NCBI RefSeq assembly: GCF_016117655.1
Contig: NZ_CP064936.1
Coordinates: 2,356,001 to 2,420,000, forward strand
Source: Treponema peruense
Lineage (GTDB): Bacteria > Spirochaetota > Spirochaetia > Treponematales > Treponemataceae
Reading direction: 5' to 3'
DNA length: 64,000 nucleotides
Part shown: positions 43,122 to 52,018 of the stretch, piece after piece
How the letters are laid out: each line of letters begins with the position of its first letter
Position numbering within the stretch: the first letter of the stretch is position 1
The notes under the pieces: model-generated
Seen by the model: the letters and a program-made list of their open reading frames with translations, nothing else
The model's database searches: none
What the model was told of the DNA's origin: nothing
Translations under genes and position numbers: made by a program

Positions 43122-44828
43122 ATGAACGTAATACTAGGTACCTCGGCCTCAGGCGGAATAGGAGTCGGAAAGGCATTTATTCTTCCAGAAACAAAGGAAC
43201 GCAAGATTCCAAAATATAAAATTTCAGCCGATGAAGCACCTATCGACTGGAACAGATTTGAATCTGCCTGTAAAAAAACAAGAGAAACCATTTCCAAACA
43301 TCTTGAATCAGTACAAAAAGACAGCGTTCAGGGCGTTCTTCTTGAAACCTACCAACTCATGCTTACAGACCCGGTTTTCATGCAGGAACTTCACCAGTCT
43401 TTTCTGGAAAAACTCTACAATATAGAATATACACTCAACGAAAAGGCCGAAGAATATGCCGACAAGCTCAGAAACAGTGGCAACGACTACCTGGCCGAAC
43501 GTGCACAGGATATAACCGACGTTTTTGGCAATGTACTGGACACCCTGCTCAACTACCAGCCCTTTGACATAACCGAAGTTCCCGACGGAGCCGTAATTGT
43601 AGCGCGGGCAATGAAAACAAGCGACACGGTTATTCTGAGTAAACGCAAAATAGCAGGACTTGCCCTTACCGAAGGCGGAATTTCAAGCCACGTGGCCATT
43701 CTTGCAAAAAGCTACGGAATTCCGGCTGTATTTGCGCTTAATAACATTACGTCACAGGTTCTGAACGGCGAGACAATTGTTGTTGACGGCACACTCGGCG
43801 AAATAATCACACAGCCCGATGAAGCTACCTTAAAAGAAGCAAACGAAAAAATAGCAGCCGAAGAAAGATATCTTGCAACCCTTAAAAAATTTAGGGATCT
43901 TCCGGCAAAAACGCAGGACGGAACTTTATTCAAGGTGTATGCAAACATTGGTACTCCCGAAGAAGCACAGCTTGCACTTGAACAGGGCGCAGACGGAATA
44001 GGACTGTTCCGCACAGAATTCCTTTTTATGAACGAAATAAAGCAGCAGAATAGGGAAGTCGGCTCTTTTTCAAATTCACTCAGCGAAGAAGCACAGTTTG
44101 AAGCCTACAAACAGGTTCTTGAACTTATGGGCGACAAACCCGTAACAATACGCACACTTGACGCAGGCGGAGATAAACTCATTGCAACAAATGACATGCC
44201 TTCCCTTACAGAAAAAAATCCACTTATGGGACTGCGCGCAATACGTCTTTCACTGTTCTACCCGCAGATGTTCAGAACACAGCTTCGTGCCCTTTACCGA
44301 GCCAGTATTTACGGTAACCTTAAGATTATGATTCCGCTTATTACCGACGTTTCGCAGGTAGAAACTGTTTTGGGAATCGCACGTGGTGTTCAGCTTACAT
44401 TAAAAGAAGACAATATTCCGTTTAACCCCGACGTTCCTATTGGAATAATGGTAGAAACTGCAGCGGCGGCAATCTGTTCTGACTGTCTAGCACCACATTC
44501 AGCATTTTTTTCACTCGGAACAAACGACCTTACGCAGTACACGCTCGGTGTTGACAGGGAAAACCCCAATGTTGCACCACTTTACAACGAATACAATCTT
44601 GCAGTTCTGAGAATGATAGAACTTACAATACAAAATGCAAAGAAATTCAATATTCCTGTTTCGGTATGCGGAGAAATGGCTGGAACAAAGAAAAGCGCGA
44701 TTATTCTTGCCGGAATGGGAATCAGAAACTTAAGCATGGCTCCAAAACAGATTCCCGTTATTAAAGAAACGCTCTCGCAGTTTTCTATAGAAGAGCTCGA
44801 GACTCTCACAAAGCGCTCTGTTTTCTAA
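43122..44828 (+). CDS. ptsI: PTS enzyme I (PEP-protein phosphotransferase)
   Basis: 568 residues. Phospho-His190 in GGISSHVAILAKSYGIPAV, PEP-binding GIGLFRTEFLFM, SLGTNDLTQYTLGVDRE, and Cys in PVSVCGEMAG. Passes phosphate from PEP to HPr. No ptsH or sugar-specific EII is nearby, so it may serve a regulatory or dispersed PTS. The start MNVILGTSASGGIGVG is typical. Confidence 0.95.
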   Translation: MNVILGTSASGGIGVGKAFILPETKERKIPKYKISADEAPIDWNRFESACKKTRETISKHLESVQKDSVQGVLLETYQLMLTDPVFMQELHQSFLEKLYNIEYTLNEKAEEYADKLRNSGNDYLAERAQDITDVFGNVLDTLLNYQPFDITEVPDGAVIVARAMKTSDTVILSKRKIAGLALTEGGISSHVAILAKSYGIPAVFALNNITSQVLNGETIVVDGTLGEIITQPDEATLKEANEKIAAEERYLATLKKFRDLPAKTQDGTLFKVYANIGTPEEAQLALEQGADGIGLFRTEFLFMNEIKQQNREVGSFSNSLSEEAQFEAYKQVLELMGDKPVTIRTLDAGGDKLIATNDMPSLTEKNPLMGLRAIRLSLFYPQMFRTQLRALYRASIYGNLKIMIPLITDVSQVETVLGIARGVQLTLKEDNIPFNPDVPIGIMVETAAAAICSDCLAPHSAFFSLGTNDLTQYTLGVDRENPNVAPLYNEYNLAVLRMIELTIQNAKKFNIPVSVCGEMAGTKKSAIILAGMGIRNLSMAPKQIPVIKETLSQFSIEELETLTKRSVF

Positions 44829-44848
44829 AGCAAAGTCCGGAGACAAAA

Positions 44849-46402
44849 ATGACAAAAAAGAAAAGAAAGCCCGATTTTTCAAAACCAAAACCGGTTGCCA
44901 CCGTTGAACAGACAGAAGAACTTGAAGACAAGACTGAACAGAATGAAGCTACAGAAGAACAGATTTCTGACGGTGACGAAATAGAAAGCAAGCGCAAAGT
45001 ACGCACACAGAAATTCTTTCCTGACAAAATATATTTTAACCTGCCGCTCATTGTAATTGCAGGCCGCCCGAATGTAGGAAAATCCACGCTATTCAACGCG
45101 CTCACACATACAAAGCGTGCCATTACCGACCCTACTCCAGGCGTAACAAGAGATCCTGTAGAAGGAACCTGTTTTATTGCAGGCAAACCCGTTCATCTCG
45201 TTGACACAGGAGGATACAAACTTACACGTGATATGCAGTCGCGCGAAAGTGAAATGGACGATCTCGTTGTAGAAAAAACAGTGCAGACCCTGCGCAAGGC
45301 AGACAGAATTCTTCTTCTTCTTGACGCAACAGAAATTACGGCCGAAGACGAAGAGCTTATTTTAAGGCTGCGTCCCTGGTGGAACAAACTTATAGCCGCC
45401 GTCAATAAAACAGAAGGCGGTAAAAACGAACATCTTGCATTCAACTACATGCAGTTCGGTTTTAATGACATAACACCAATTTCGGCGGCACACGGTGACA
45501 ATATTCCGTTGCTTTGCGAAAAGATGGTGGCGGGACTCGATTTTTCAAAAGTAACAGAAGGCACGGAACAGGAACTTCCAATCCGCATTGCAATTCTTGG
45601 AAAACCAAACACCGGTAAATCTACACTCAGCAACGCCCTTACGCACACAGAAGCTTCTATCGTAAGTGACTACGCAGGAACCACGCGCGATGTAGTAGAA
45701 GGAAGTTTCAGATATAATGGAAGGGATATTCAGATTCTGGATACAGCCGGAATAAGACGCAAGTCAAAAGTTTCTGACAACGTTGAATATTATTCGGTCA
45801 ACAGAGCAATTAAAACTCTTGACGAATGCGATGTTGTCTTTATCATGATTGACGCCAAGGAAGGCCTTTCGGAACAGGACAAAAAAATTACATCTCTTGC
45901 CTTCGAGCGCGGCCGTGGTGTGATATTTGTTCTGAACAAGTGGGATCTTCTTGAAGACCAGAGCAACAAAGCTATCAGGGATACACAGAACTGGATTCAG
46001 ACAATGTTCGGTCACATGAACTGGGCACCGATTGTTCCGCTGAGTGCAAAAAACCGCGACGGAATTAAAAATCTCATGAACACTGCGCTTGAACTTTTTG
46101 AGCAGCTCAACAGAAAGGTAGACACTGCCTCTCTAAACCTTGCTCTCAAAGACTGGCTGTTCAAGTATCCGCCGCCAGCAACAAAAGCAATTCACTTTAA
46201 AATACGATACATAACGCAGACAAGCATTAATCCCGTAAACTTTCTCATCTTTGCAACACGCCCTGACAATGTTCCGGGAAGTTATGTTTCATATCTAAAG
46301 AACAGAATACGCGAAGACCTCGGCTTTGACAACATTCCCGTTCAGATAGAAATGAAAGCCAGCCGCCAGAAATGGCAGGACAGGAACGAAAAGGAAAACT
46401 GA
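44849..46402 (+). CDS. der: Ribosome-biogenesis GTPase Der with N-terminal extension
   Basis: 517 residues. Two G domains: GRPNVGKSTLFN with DTGG, then GKPNTGKSTLSNAL with DTAG and NKWD, and a C-terminal KH-like domain. The first G domain lacks a clear NKxD (VNKTE). Some 65 highly charged residues (Lys/Glu/Thr-rich) precede the first G1, longer than E. coli Der (490 total). Acts in 50S assembly. CCGGAG upstream. Overlaps the next gene by one base. Confidence 0.93.
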   Translation: MTKKKRKPDFSKPKPVATVEQTEELEDKTEQNEATEEQISDGDEIESKRKVRTQKFFPDKIYFNLPLIVIAGRPNVGKSTLFNALTHTKRAITDPTPGVTRDPVEGTCFIAGKPVHLVDTGGYKLTRDMQSRESEMDDLVVEKTVQTLRKADRILLLLDATEITAEDEELILRLRPWWNKLIAAVNKTEGGKNEHLAFNYMQFGFNDITPISAAHGDNIPLLCEKMVAGLDFSKVTEGTEQELPIRIAILGKPNTGKSTLSNALTHTEASIVSDYAGTTRDVVEGSFRYNGRDIQILDTAGIRRKSKVSDNVEYYSVNRAIKTLDECDVVFIMIDAKEGLSEQDKKITSLAFERGRGVIFVLNKWDLLEDQSNKAIRDTQNWIQTMFGHMNWAPIVPLSAKNRDGIKNLMNTALELFEQLNRKVDTASLNLALKDWLFKYPPPATKAIHFKIRYITQTSINPVNFLIFATRPDNVPGSYVSYLKNRIREDLGFDNIPVQIEMKASRQKWQDRNEKEN

Positions 46403-46752
46403 TGGCAAGATATTCAATCGGCGAGATTGAAAAACTTACAGGAATAAAACCTCACGTTCTGCGTTACTGGGAAGAAGTTATCCCAAGCCTGACTCCGCAA
46501 AAAGGTTTGGGCGGCCGGCGTGAATATTCCCAGCACGATCTTGATGTAATTCAGCGGTTAAAGTACCTTATCTTTACAAAAAAATTTACAATCGACGGGG
46601 CAAGACGACAGCTCATTCACGACAGCAGCGGTGGTGAAAAAAAAGCAGCCGCCCTTCAGGCTATAAGTGAAATAAGAGAAGAACTTGGCGAAATTTATCT
46701 TGCCCTGAACAAAGCAAAATCCGGAGAAGCACAAAGCAATGAAAAGAAATGA
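46402..46752 (+). CDS. MerR-family regulator
   Basis: 116 residues from ATG 46402, which shares its A with the der TGA. MerR helix-turn-helix YSIGEIEKLTGIKPHVLRYW then REYSQHDLDVIQRLKYLIFT, and a short coiled coil with no metal-binding cysteines. Effector unknown. Coupled to der by overlap and to the next gene by a 14-base overlap. Confidence 0.85.
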   Translation: MARYSIGEIEKLTGIKPHVLRYWEEVIPSLTPQKGLGGRREYSQHDLDVIQRLKYLIFTKKFTIDGARRQLIHDSSGGEKKAAALQAISEIREELGEIYLALNKAKSGEAQSNEKK

Positions 46753-48091
46753 AACTGAACTCAAATGGTATGAAAAAAAAGCAGGCCTCACGCGTTCAAG
46801 AAATTCACCGGATCCAAAGAAAGAAAACAGGAAAAATAAATTTACAGAACGTACAGATGGTAAAATAAAATTCAATTCAGAAAAAAAATACGCTCCAAAA
46901 AAAACAGCCCTTACAGTTTACAAACCCGACAATTATCTTTTTGACATAAACGCAATTCCACAGGACGGAATAAAAATTCTGAATGACTTCGGGCAGATTA
47001 TCGAGTCTGCATATCCTCTCAATTCAAAACAGAAAGCACTTCTTCCCATTCAGATAAGGGAACTGAGCCACAATCTTACCGACGAACGCAGTGAAAGAAG
47101 ACGCGGTTATATGAATCAGACAACAGCTTTAAGCGCATACGTGCGTTACTATACATGGTGGAATCTGGTCCGCCTTACAAGACTGTTTGCAAGCCTTCCT
47201 AAAGATTTTTTTTCACTCGAAAAAGATTCTGTCTGCCTTGACATAGGAAGCGGTCCACTTACCGTACCGGTTGCACTTTTTATAAGCAGACCGGAACTCA
47301 GAAAAGTTCCGCTTACGTGGTACTGCATGGATATTTCGCAGAATTCTCTTTCTATGGGAGAAAATATTTTTCTGTCTGTTGCGGCGGCACTCAAGACAGA
47401 ACCGTGGAAAATAATAAAAGTAAAAGGTGAAATAGGAACTGAAATAAAACAAAAAGCCACGCTTGTAACATGCGCAAATGTTCTTAACGAACTGCACGAA
47501 GATTTTTCTTTGCCGCCGGACTTTCTTGCAAAAAAATACTGCGAAAAAATTCTTTCGTATACAGACAACAGTCCAAAAACAAAAATTCTTGTAATTGAAC
47601 CAGGTGTTCCCAAAACAGCGCGTCTTGTAAGTTTAATGAGGGATTCTTTTTTAAGAAAAGATTTTGTTCCGGTTTCACCCTGCACACACTGCAGCGAATG
47701 CCCTATGGACGGAAAGCGCGGCGGAAAATGGTGCAACTATTCCTTTGCAACAGACAACGCCCCTGCGGTGCTTAAAAAACTTTCAGAAAAAGCAGATCTT
47801 CCGAAAGAGAGAGCTGTTCTTTCGTTTTTTGCCGTTCAGAAAAAAACTGACGGTGAAGAAAAAGATGCCGCGCAAATAAATTCTGACAACACCACACTGC
47901 GCTTTAGAATTGCAAGCGACCCGATAAGACTTCCGGGCGCAAGAACAGGATACTATGCGTGTTCTGACAAAGGACTTCTGCTGGTTGTTTCTGACTCAAA
48001 ACTTCTGTCCGGCCAGGCATTTACAATTCCCGAGCCAAAAAAAAATCAGGGCATAGACCAGAAGTCCGGTGCCCTGATTATTGAACTTTAA
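46739..48091 (+). CDS. Rsm22-like ribosomal methyltransferase
   Basis: 450 residues. Basic N-terminal 60 residues, then QKALLPIQIRELSHNLTDER, SAM motif VCLDIGSGPLTVPVALF, ANVLNELHED, and the cysteine cluster SPCTHCSECPMDGKRGGKWC typical of Rsm22 (mitoribosomal and bacterial homologues, thought to bind Fe-S or zinc). A C-terminal OB-like tail follows. Likely a ribosome-assembly factor, in keeping with der upstream. Confidence 0.8.
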   Translation: MKRNETELKWYEKKAGLTRSRNSPDPKKENRKNKFTERTDGKIKFNSEKKYAPKKTALTVYKPDNYLFDINAIPQDGIKILNDFGQIIESAYPLNSKQKALLPIQIRELSHNLTDERSERRRGYMNQTTALSAYVRYYTWWNLVRLTRLFASLPKDFFSLEKDSVCLDIGSGPLTVPVALFISRPELRKVPLTWYCMDISQNSLSMGENIFLSVAAALKTEPWKIIKVKGEIGTEIKQKATLVTCANVLNELHEDFSLPPDFLAKKYCEKILSYTDNSPKTKILVIEPGVPKTARLVSLMRDSFLRKDFVPVSPCTHCSECPMDGKRGGKWCNYSFATDNAPAVLKKLSEKADLPKERAVLSFFAVQKKTDGEEKDAAQINSDNTTLRFRIASDPIRLPGARTGYYACSDKGLLLVVSDSKLLSGQAFTIPEPKKNQGIDQKSGALIIEL

Positions 48092-48117
48092 TTTATGTTC
48101 CGCATAAAAAACAAAAA

Positions 48118-50049
48118 TCAGTCTGCATACATTTTTGCAATCTTGTCTTTGTAGATTTCTGCAATTCTGTAACGCATTATTTCCTGCTTTGCACTCATTT
48201 CTACACCGACTTCAAACGGCTTTGTAATAAGTGCAATCTTGTTAATGCGCTCGTAGGCTTTGAAGCCGTTCTTTGAGTTAACGGCCTCGGCAACTTCATT
48301 TTCAATAAGTTTCTGTATGGCTTCGGTTTCTACAAGTTTTTCATACGTGTCGGCCTGAATTCCGTTTTCTTCGGCATATGACACAAGTTCATCCTGATTG
48401 GGAAGAATGATTGCCGTAAGATAACGCTGGTCTTCGCCTTTTTCGTTTGTTCCAAAAACAACTGCACTTGCAACAAAACGCGATTCCTTTATCTTTGACT
48501 CGATTGGAAGAGGTTCAATGTTTTCACCTCCAAGAAGAACGATTGTGTCCTTTTTTCTTCCACGAAGCTGAATCTCACCATCTACAGTAAGAATAGCGAT
48601 GTCACCGGTGTCAAACCAGCCGTCCACTGTCATAACCTTGTCGGTAAGATCGGGTCTCTTGTAATATCCCTGCATGACACAGCCGCCCTTAATCTGAAGG
48701 TTACCCTTTTTGCAGCGGCCAAGAATAATTCCGTCATCATCAACAACGCGAACCTGCATTCCGCGCAGAGGTGTTCCGACGTTGCGCATTACAGGATCAA
48801 CAATCGGGCGTACAGAGATAATCGGTGCAGTTTCTGTAAGGCCGTAACCTTCGCAAACCTTTACGCCGACAGCCCAGAAGAATTTGTCGATGTTTTCGGG
48901 ATAGGCACCACCTCCTGCAATTCCCGAACGGAAGTTCTTTCCAAGCATTGCACGTATTTTTCTGAATACAAGAAGATTTCCGAGCATTTTGATCGGATAG
49001 AGAAGAAGCCACGGCAGAACAAGAACCGGCCACCAGAAACCAAGATAGTCCCTTCCGAAGCGAGAATTTTTTCTGCGTAGTTTTCTATCTATTGAACACC
49101 AGAGCATTGCTTCTGCTACAAAGAAGCGGAACATAATATAAACAAGCCCGCCGGTTTTTCTCATCTTGCGCCAGATTCCGTCATAAACGGCTTCCCATAC
49201 GCGGGGAACAGCCGGGAGAAGATAAGGATCAAGTTTCTGCAAATCCTGAAGAAGTACACTTCCGATAGGCTTACTATAGCAGAGGGTTCCGCCCTGTGAA
49301 AGAATAACGTATTCAACTGCGCGCTGGAAAGCATGCCATACAGGAAGAACACAAAGTGCGCGCTCGCCTGGGTTAAGGAAAATGCGTTCTGTAACTTCAT
49401 CAAGCTGGGTAAGAATGTTTCCGTGGCTGAGCATTACACCTTTTGGAGTACCGGTTGTTCCGCTTGTAAAAATAATTGTTGCAAGATCATCCCACTGTCC
49501 TTTTTCGAGTTCCTGTTCTACAACATCGGGATTTTCTTTGCGCCATTCGTGTCCAAGTTTCTGCAGGTCTTCAAAAAGATGGTATCTTAAGTTAGCATCG
49601 GCAAGTTGTTTTTCTACGGAAGAGTCAATTTCGTCAAAAGAAACAACTGCGCGAAGTGTAGGTACTTTTGGACGGATATTGATAATTTTTTTTACCTGGG
49701 CTTCATTTTCTGCAATAACATATTCAACTTCAGAAAAAGAAAGAATGTATGAAAGATCCTTTTCAGAAGCATCACACCCGCGCGGGGTATCAATTGCACC
49801 GATTGCAAGAAGACCCATGTCTGCCTGTTCCCACTCGCGGCGGTTGTCTGCAATAAGACCTATTTTGTCACCGCGTTTTACACCAAACTTAAGGAGCGCT
49901 CCTGAAAAATCCAAAGCCTTCTGATAGCAGTCATGGTAATTTGTTTCTGCGTATGTTCCGTCTTTCGTGCGGAAAAGTTGTGCTGAAAATTCAGGATATT
50001 TTTCTGCACTCTTTCTAAACAACTTCGGAAGGGTCTGTTCAAGTTCCAT
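48118..50049 (-). CDS. Long-chain fatty acid-CoA ligase (AMP-forming)
   Basis: 643 residues. AMP-binding P-loop TIIFTSGTTGTPKGVMLSH, EGYGLTETAPIIS, and GWFDTGDIAILTVDGEIQLR with the adenylation Arg/Asp. The Lys of the C-terminal domain lies near NSKNGFKAYERINKIALI. A hydrophobic insertion (about 300-360) may associate with membrane, as in mycobacterial FAAL/FadD15-like enzymes. Activates fatty acids for lipid synthesis. GAGAGG upstream of ATG 50049. Confidence 0.9.
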   Translation of the reverse strand: MELEQTLPKLFRKSAEKYPEFSAQLFRTKDGTYAETNYHDCYQKALDFSGALLKFGVKRGDKIGLIADNRREWEQADMGLLAIGAIDTPRGCDASEKDLSYILSFSEVEYVIAENEAQVKKIINIRPKVPTLRAVVSFDEIDSSVEKQLADANLRYHLFEDLQKLGHEWRKENPDVVEQELEKGQWDDLATIIFTSGTTGTPKGVMLSHGNILTQLDEVTERIFLNPGERALCVLPVWHAFQRAVEYVILSQGGTLCYSKPIGSVLLQDLQKLDPYLLPAVPRVWEAVYDGIWRKMRKTGGLVYIMFRFFVAEAMLWCSIDRKLRRKNSRFGRDYLGFWWPVLVLPWLLLYPIKMLGNLLVFRKIRAMLGKNFRSGIAGGGAYPENIDKFFWAVGVKVCEGYGLTETAPIISVRPIVDPVMRNVGTPLRGMQVRVVDDDGIILGRCKKGNLQIKGGCVMQGYYKRPDLTDKVMTVDGWFDTGDIAILTVDGEIQLRGRKKDTIVLLGGENIEPLPIESKIKESRFVASAVVFGTNEKGEDQRYLTAIILPNQDELVSYAEENGIQADTYEKLVETEAIQKLIENEVAEAVNSKNGFKAYERINKIALITKPFEVGVEMSAKQEIMRYRIAEIYKDKIAKMYAD

Positions 50050-50203
50050 TCTGTCCTCTCATAAATGACATTTTTGTTGATTTTGTAAGATAATATCATT
50101 ATATAAGGGAAAAAATCTAAATTCAACGAAATGATTGAATTTTGGGCTTAAAAAAATGTAAAAAAGTCAGAATATTCCAAATATTAGTCGCAATTCTCCA
50201 AGT

Positions 50204-51244
50204 TTAACAGGATTTTCTGACCACAATACTGGTGGGAAGAAGAATATTGACTGGTTCAAAAGCAGTTTTTTTGTCGCGTGAACCAACGATGGCTTCCACT
50301 GCACGCGCCCCCATTGCAGTTTTCTGAACATTTATTGTAGTAAGAGGCGGAGTCGTATAGGACGCTGTTTCTATATTGTCAATACTTATAACCGCAACCT
50401 GTTCGGGAATGGAAATTTTTCTTTCGTTAAGACAGCTCATTACACCGATAGCAACTTCATCAGAACCGCAGACAACAGCACGCGGAAGAGAACGTGTTTT
50501 CAAAAGTTCACGCACGCCGTCATAACCGCCTGTCATGTTAAAAGCCTGAACCAGATAAAAATCTTTTTCAGAAGTAAAGATTCCGCGTTCAAGAAGAGAC
50601 TGGCGCACTCCAAGAACACGCTCGTCATTTTCACCGATGTAGCCTATATCATTGTACCCTTGGTGAAAAAGATATTCAGAAGCTTTGTATGCAGCTTCCT
50701 GTCTGTCAAAAAGAATATTTGTAAGCCCGTCACACTTCCAGTCAACGCAGACAATTTTCTGAATGCGCTCCCGTGTTGTGCTGAGGATTTTGTAGTCATC
50801 GTCTGTCTTTAAAACCTGATCTGTAGAAACAAGAATGAGGCCGCCTATTTCTTCGGGATGAATTAGTTCGTTGAATAAAACGGGATCCCTGAGTTCTTCA
50901 AAAAAACGTATAAACGCAACCTGGTACTTATGTTCATAAGCCGCCGTGTGAATACCCGAAAGTATTTCTGCATAATAAGGGCGGCGGAAAACGTCTGCAT
51001 TGCACAGGACTACACCAATTTTTTTTGATGCAAAGGCCACGTCTCCCTGCTGAAGGGCCTGCGCCGCCTTGTTGGGCCTGTAACCAAGCTTTTCTATTGC
51101 GTCAAGGATGCGGCGGCGGGTTTCAGGAGCTACAGAACGCTCGGCTGTTCCGCTGATTACGTAGCTGACCATGCTTCTTGTAACGCCGGCCTCTCGTGCC
51201 ACATCATTCTGTGTTACGATATGTTTTTTTTCAGAATTACTCAT
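50204..51244 (-). CDS. LacI-family transcriptional regulator
   Basis: 346 residues from ATG 51244. Helix-turn-helix TQNDVAREAGVTRSMVSYVI, hinge NKAAQALQQ, then a sugar-binding-like domain (KIGVVLCNADVFRRPYYAEI; AVISIDNIETASYTTPPLTT). No sugar operon is adjacent; the nearest carbohydrate gene is the GH53 at 57-59 kb. TATAAT lies 10 bases upstream (51255-51260), so a leader of only about 4 bases is likely. Confidence 0.88.
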   Translation of the reverse strand: MSNSEKKHIVTQNDVAREAGVTRSMVSYVISGTAERSVAPETRRRILDAIEKLGYRPNKAAQALQQGDVAFASKKIGVVLCNADVFRRPYYAEILSGIHTAAYEHKYQVAFIRFFEELRDPVLFNELIHPEEIGGLILVSTDQVLKTDDDYKILSTTRERIQKIVCVDWKCDGLTNILFDRQEAAYKASEYLFHQGYNDIGYIGENDERVLGVRQSLLERGIFTSEKDFYLVQAFNMTGGYDGVRELLKTRSLPRAVVCGSDEVAIGVMSCLNERKISIPEQVAVISIDNIETASYTTPPLTTINVQKTAMGARAVEAIVGSRDKKTAFEPVNILLPTSIVVRKSC

Positions 51245-51315
51245 TGTAAACAAAATTATACCCTATTGAAAAAAAAATATAAATATAACTGAATATTTCG
51301 CAACCATTTGTCTGT

Positions 51316-51375
51316 GTACGGAAGGTCCGCCCGGGAAGACGCTACCTTTTAGATAAGTGATAGCGAATGTTAAAA
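51316..51375 (+). repeat. Repeat family 2, copy A
   Basis: Contains GGAAGGTCCGC, GGGAAGACGC, AGATAAGTGATAGCG and GTTAAAAT. Related copies: 59506-59568 and 59918-59980. Runs straight into four-hairpin copy A. Confidence 0.8.
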
Positions 51376-51545
51376 TTGAACGATTGAGCAAGTTTCAACT
51401 TGCGATTGAGTTCAATTAGTGCGCATGAGCGCACACGTAAATAAAGGCAGTTGTGCAACAACTGAAGTTTTCAGGACAACTCTATTTGAGTTGTCCTGAA
51501 ATACGTTCGTTAAGTGCTGTCTTTTTAATGCCACGTCTTTCCGTG
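51376..51545 (+). repeat. Four-hairpin intergenic element, copy A
   Basis: Hairpin 1 51376-51415 (TTGAAC, GATTGA, GCAAGTT, loop TC, AACTTGC, GATTGA, GTTCAA); hairpin 2 51419-51434 (GTGCGC, ATGA, GCGCAC); hairpin 3 51448-51464; hairpin 4 51472-51498 (CAGGACAACTC, TATTT, GAGTTGTCCTG). A less structured tail continues to about 51545. Nearly identical to copy B; copy C differs by compensatory pairs. Confidence 0.9.
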
Positions 51546-51564
51546 CGGACATTTTTTTACAAAA

Positions 51565-51617
51565 CGGCCGATTGGGAGACATTTTTGTTTTCTACACAAG
51601 TCTTTGTAAAGCAAGTA
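51565..51617 (+). repeat. Repeat families 4 and 5, first copies
   Basis: 51565-51596 matches 57357-57388 with two mismatches (both contain GGGAGACATTTTTGTTTTC). 51600-51617, GTCTTTGTAAAGCAAGTA, is identical to 57215-57232. Confidence 0.85.
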
Positions 51618-51641
51618 TCGGGTCCTCGTGATAATATTACC

Positions 51642-51712
51642 CTAGTTAAATTGCAAATGAAAATAATACCCCTTGAAAGTAGTATTTTCGGGTGGGATTT
51701 GCAATTTACTAG
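51642..51712. repeat. 71-bp near-palindrome
   Basis: Outer arms CTAGTTAAATTGCAAAT and ATTTGCAATTTACTAG, inner arms GAAAATAATAC and GTAGTATTTTC. Hairpin-sized like a miniature transposable element or a structured RNA; no coding potential. Confidence 0.75.
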
Positions 51713-51746
51713 AATGAACCGCACATTCTACAATTTTAGGTAGTTT

Positions 51747-51794
51747 AACACTAACTAAGAACTTTTGCGGGATTGTCTTTTGTTAGTGTTTTTT
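51747..51794 (+). terminator. Terminator-like hairpin
   Basis: AACACTAAC (51747-51755) pairs with GTTAGTGTT (51782-51790), a 26-base loop, followed by Ts. No gene ends just upstream, so it may close a transcript from the repeat region. Confidence 0.45.
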
Positions 51795-51863
51795 ATTTGT
51801 AGTTTATAAATCTAATTATATGTATTCACATTACAAAGAAAATAAACTACACGTTCTAGCTAC

Positions 51864-52014
51864 AGCGGTCAAGGTTGATTAAGCAAGTTTTGTTTAATCA
51901 ACCAGTAGCTCTCTCGCTCAGTTTTGTTGGCGGGGCAGACGGTCGGACGGACTTTTACAGATTTCTGTAAGTTCCTAACCGTCCGTCCGGCAGGTTCGAG
52001 TCCTGCCCCCGCTA
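51864..52014 (+). other. tRNA-like structured element
   Basis: Ends with a full T-arm and acceptor 3' half: GCAGG-TTCGAGT-CCTGC, then CCCCGCT-A (51990-52014). GGCGGGG at 51929-51935 could be its acceptor partner. Between them is a 9-pair stem, CGGACGGAC/GTCCGTCCG (51944-51952, 51981-51989), carrying an inner hairpin ACTTTTACAG/CTGTAAGT. No D-arm or proper anticodon loop is found. An upstream 10-pair hairpin (51873-51882, 51894-51903) precedes it. Best read as a tRNA remnant or tRNA mimic. Confidence 0.4.
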
Positions 52015-52018
52015 TAAC

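Noticed and set aside
51316-51545. Ordinary Rho-independent terminators as explanation of the four-hairpin element
   Set aside because: Four hairpins lie in a row without T-runs, and copies A and B do not directly follow a gene end.
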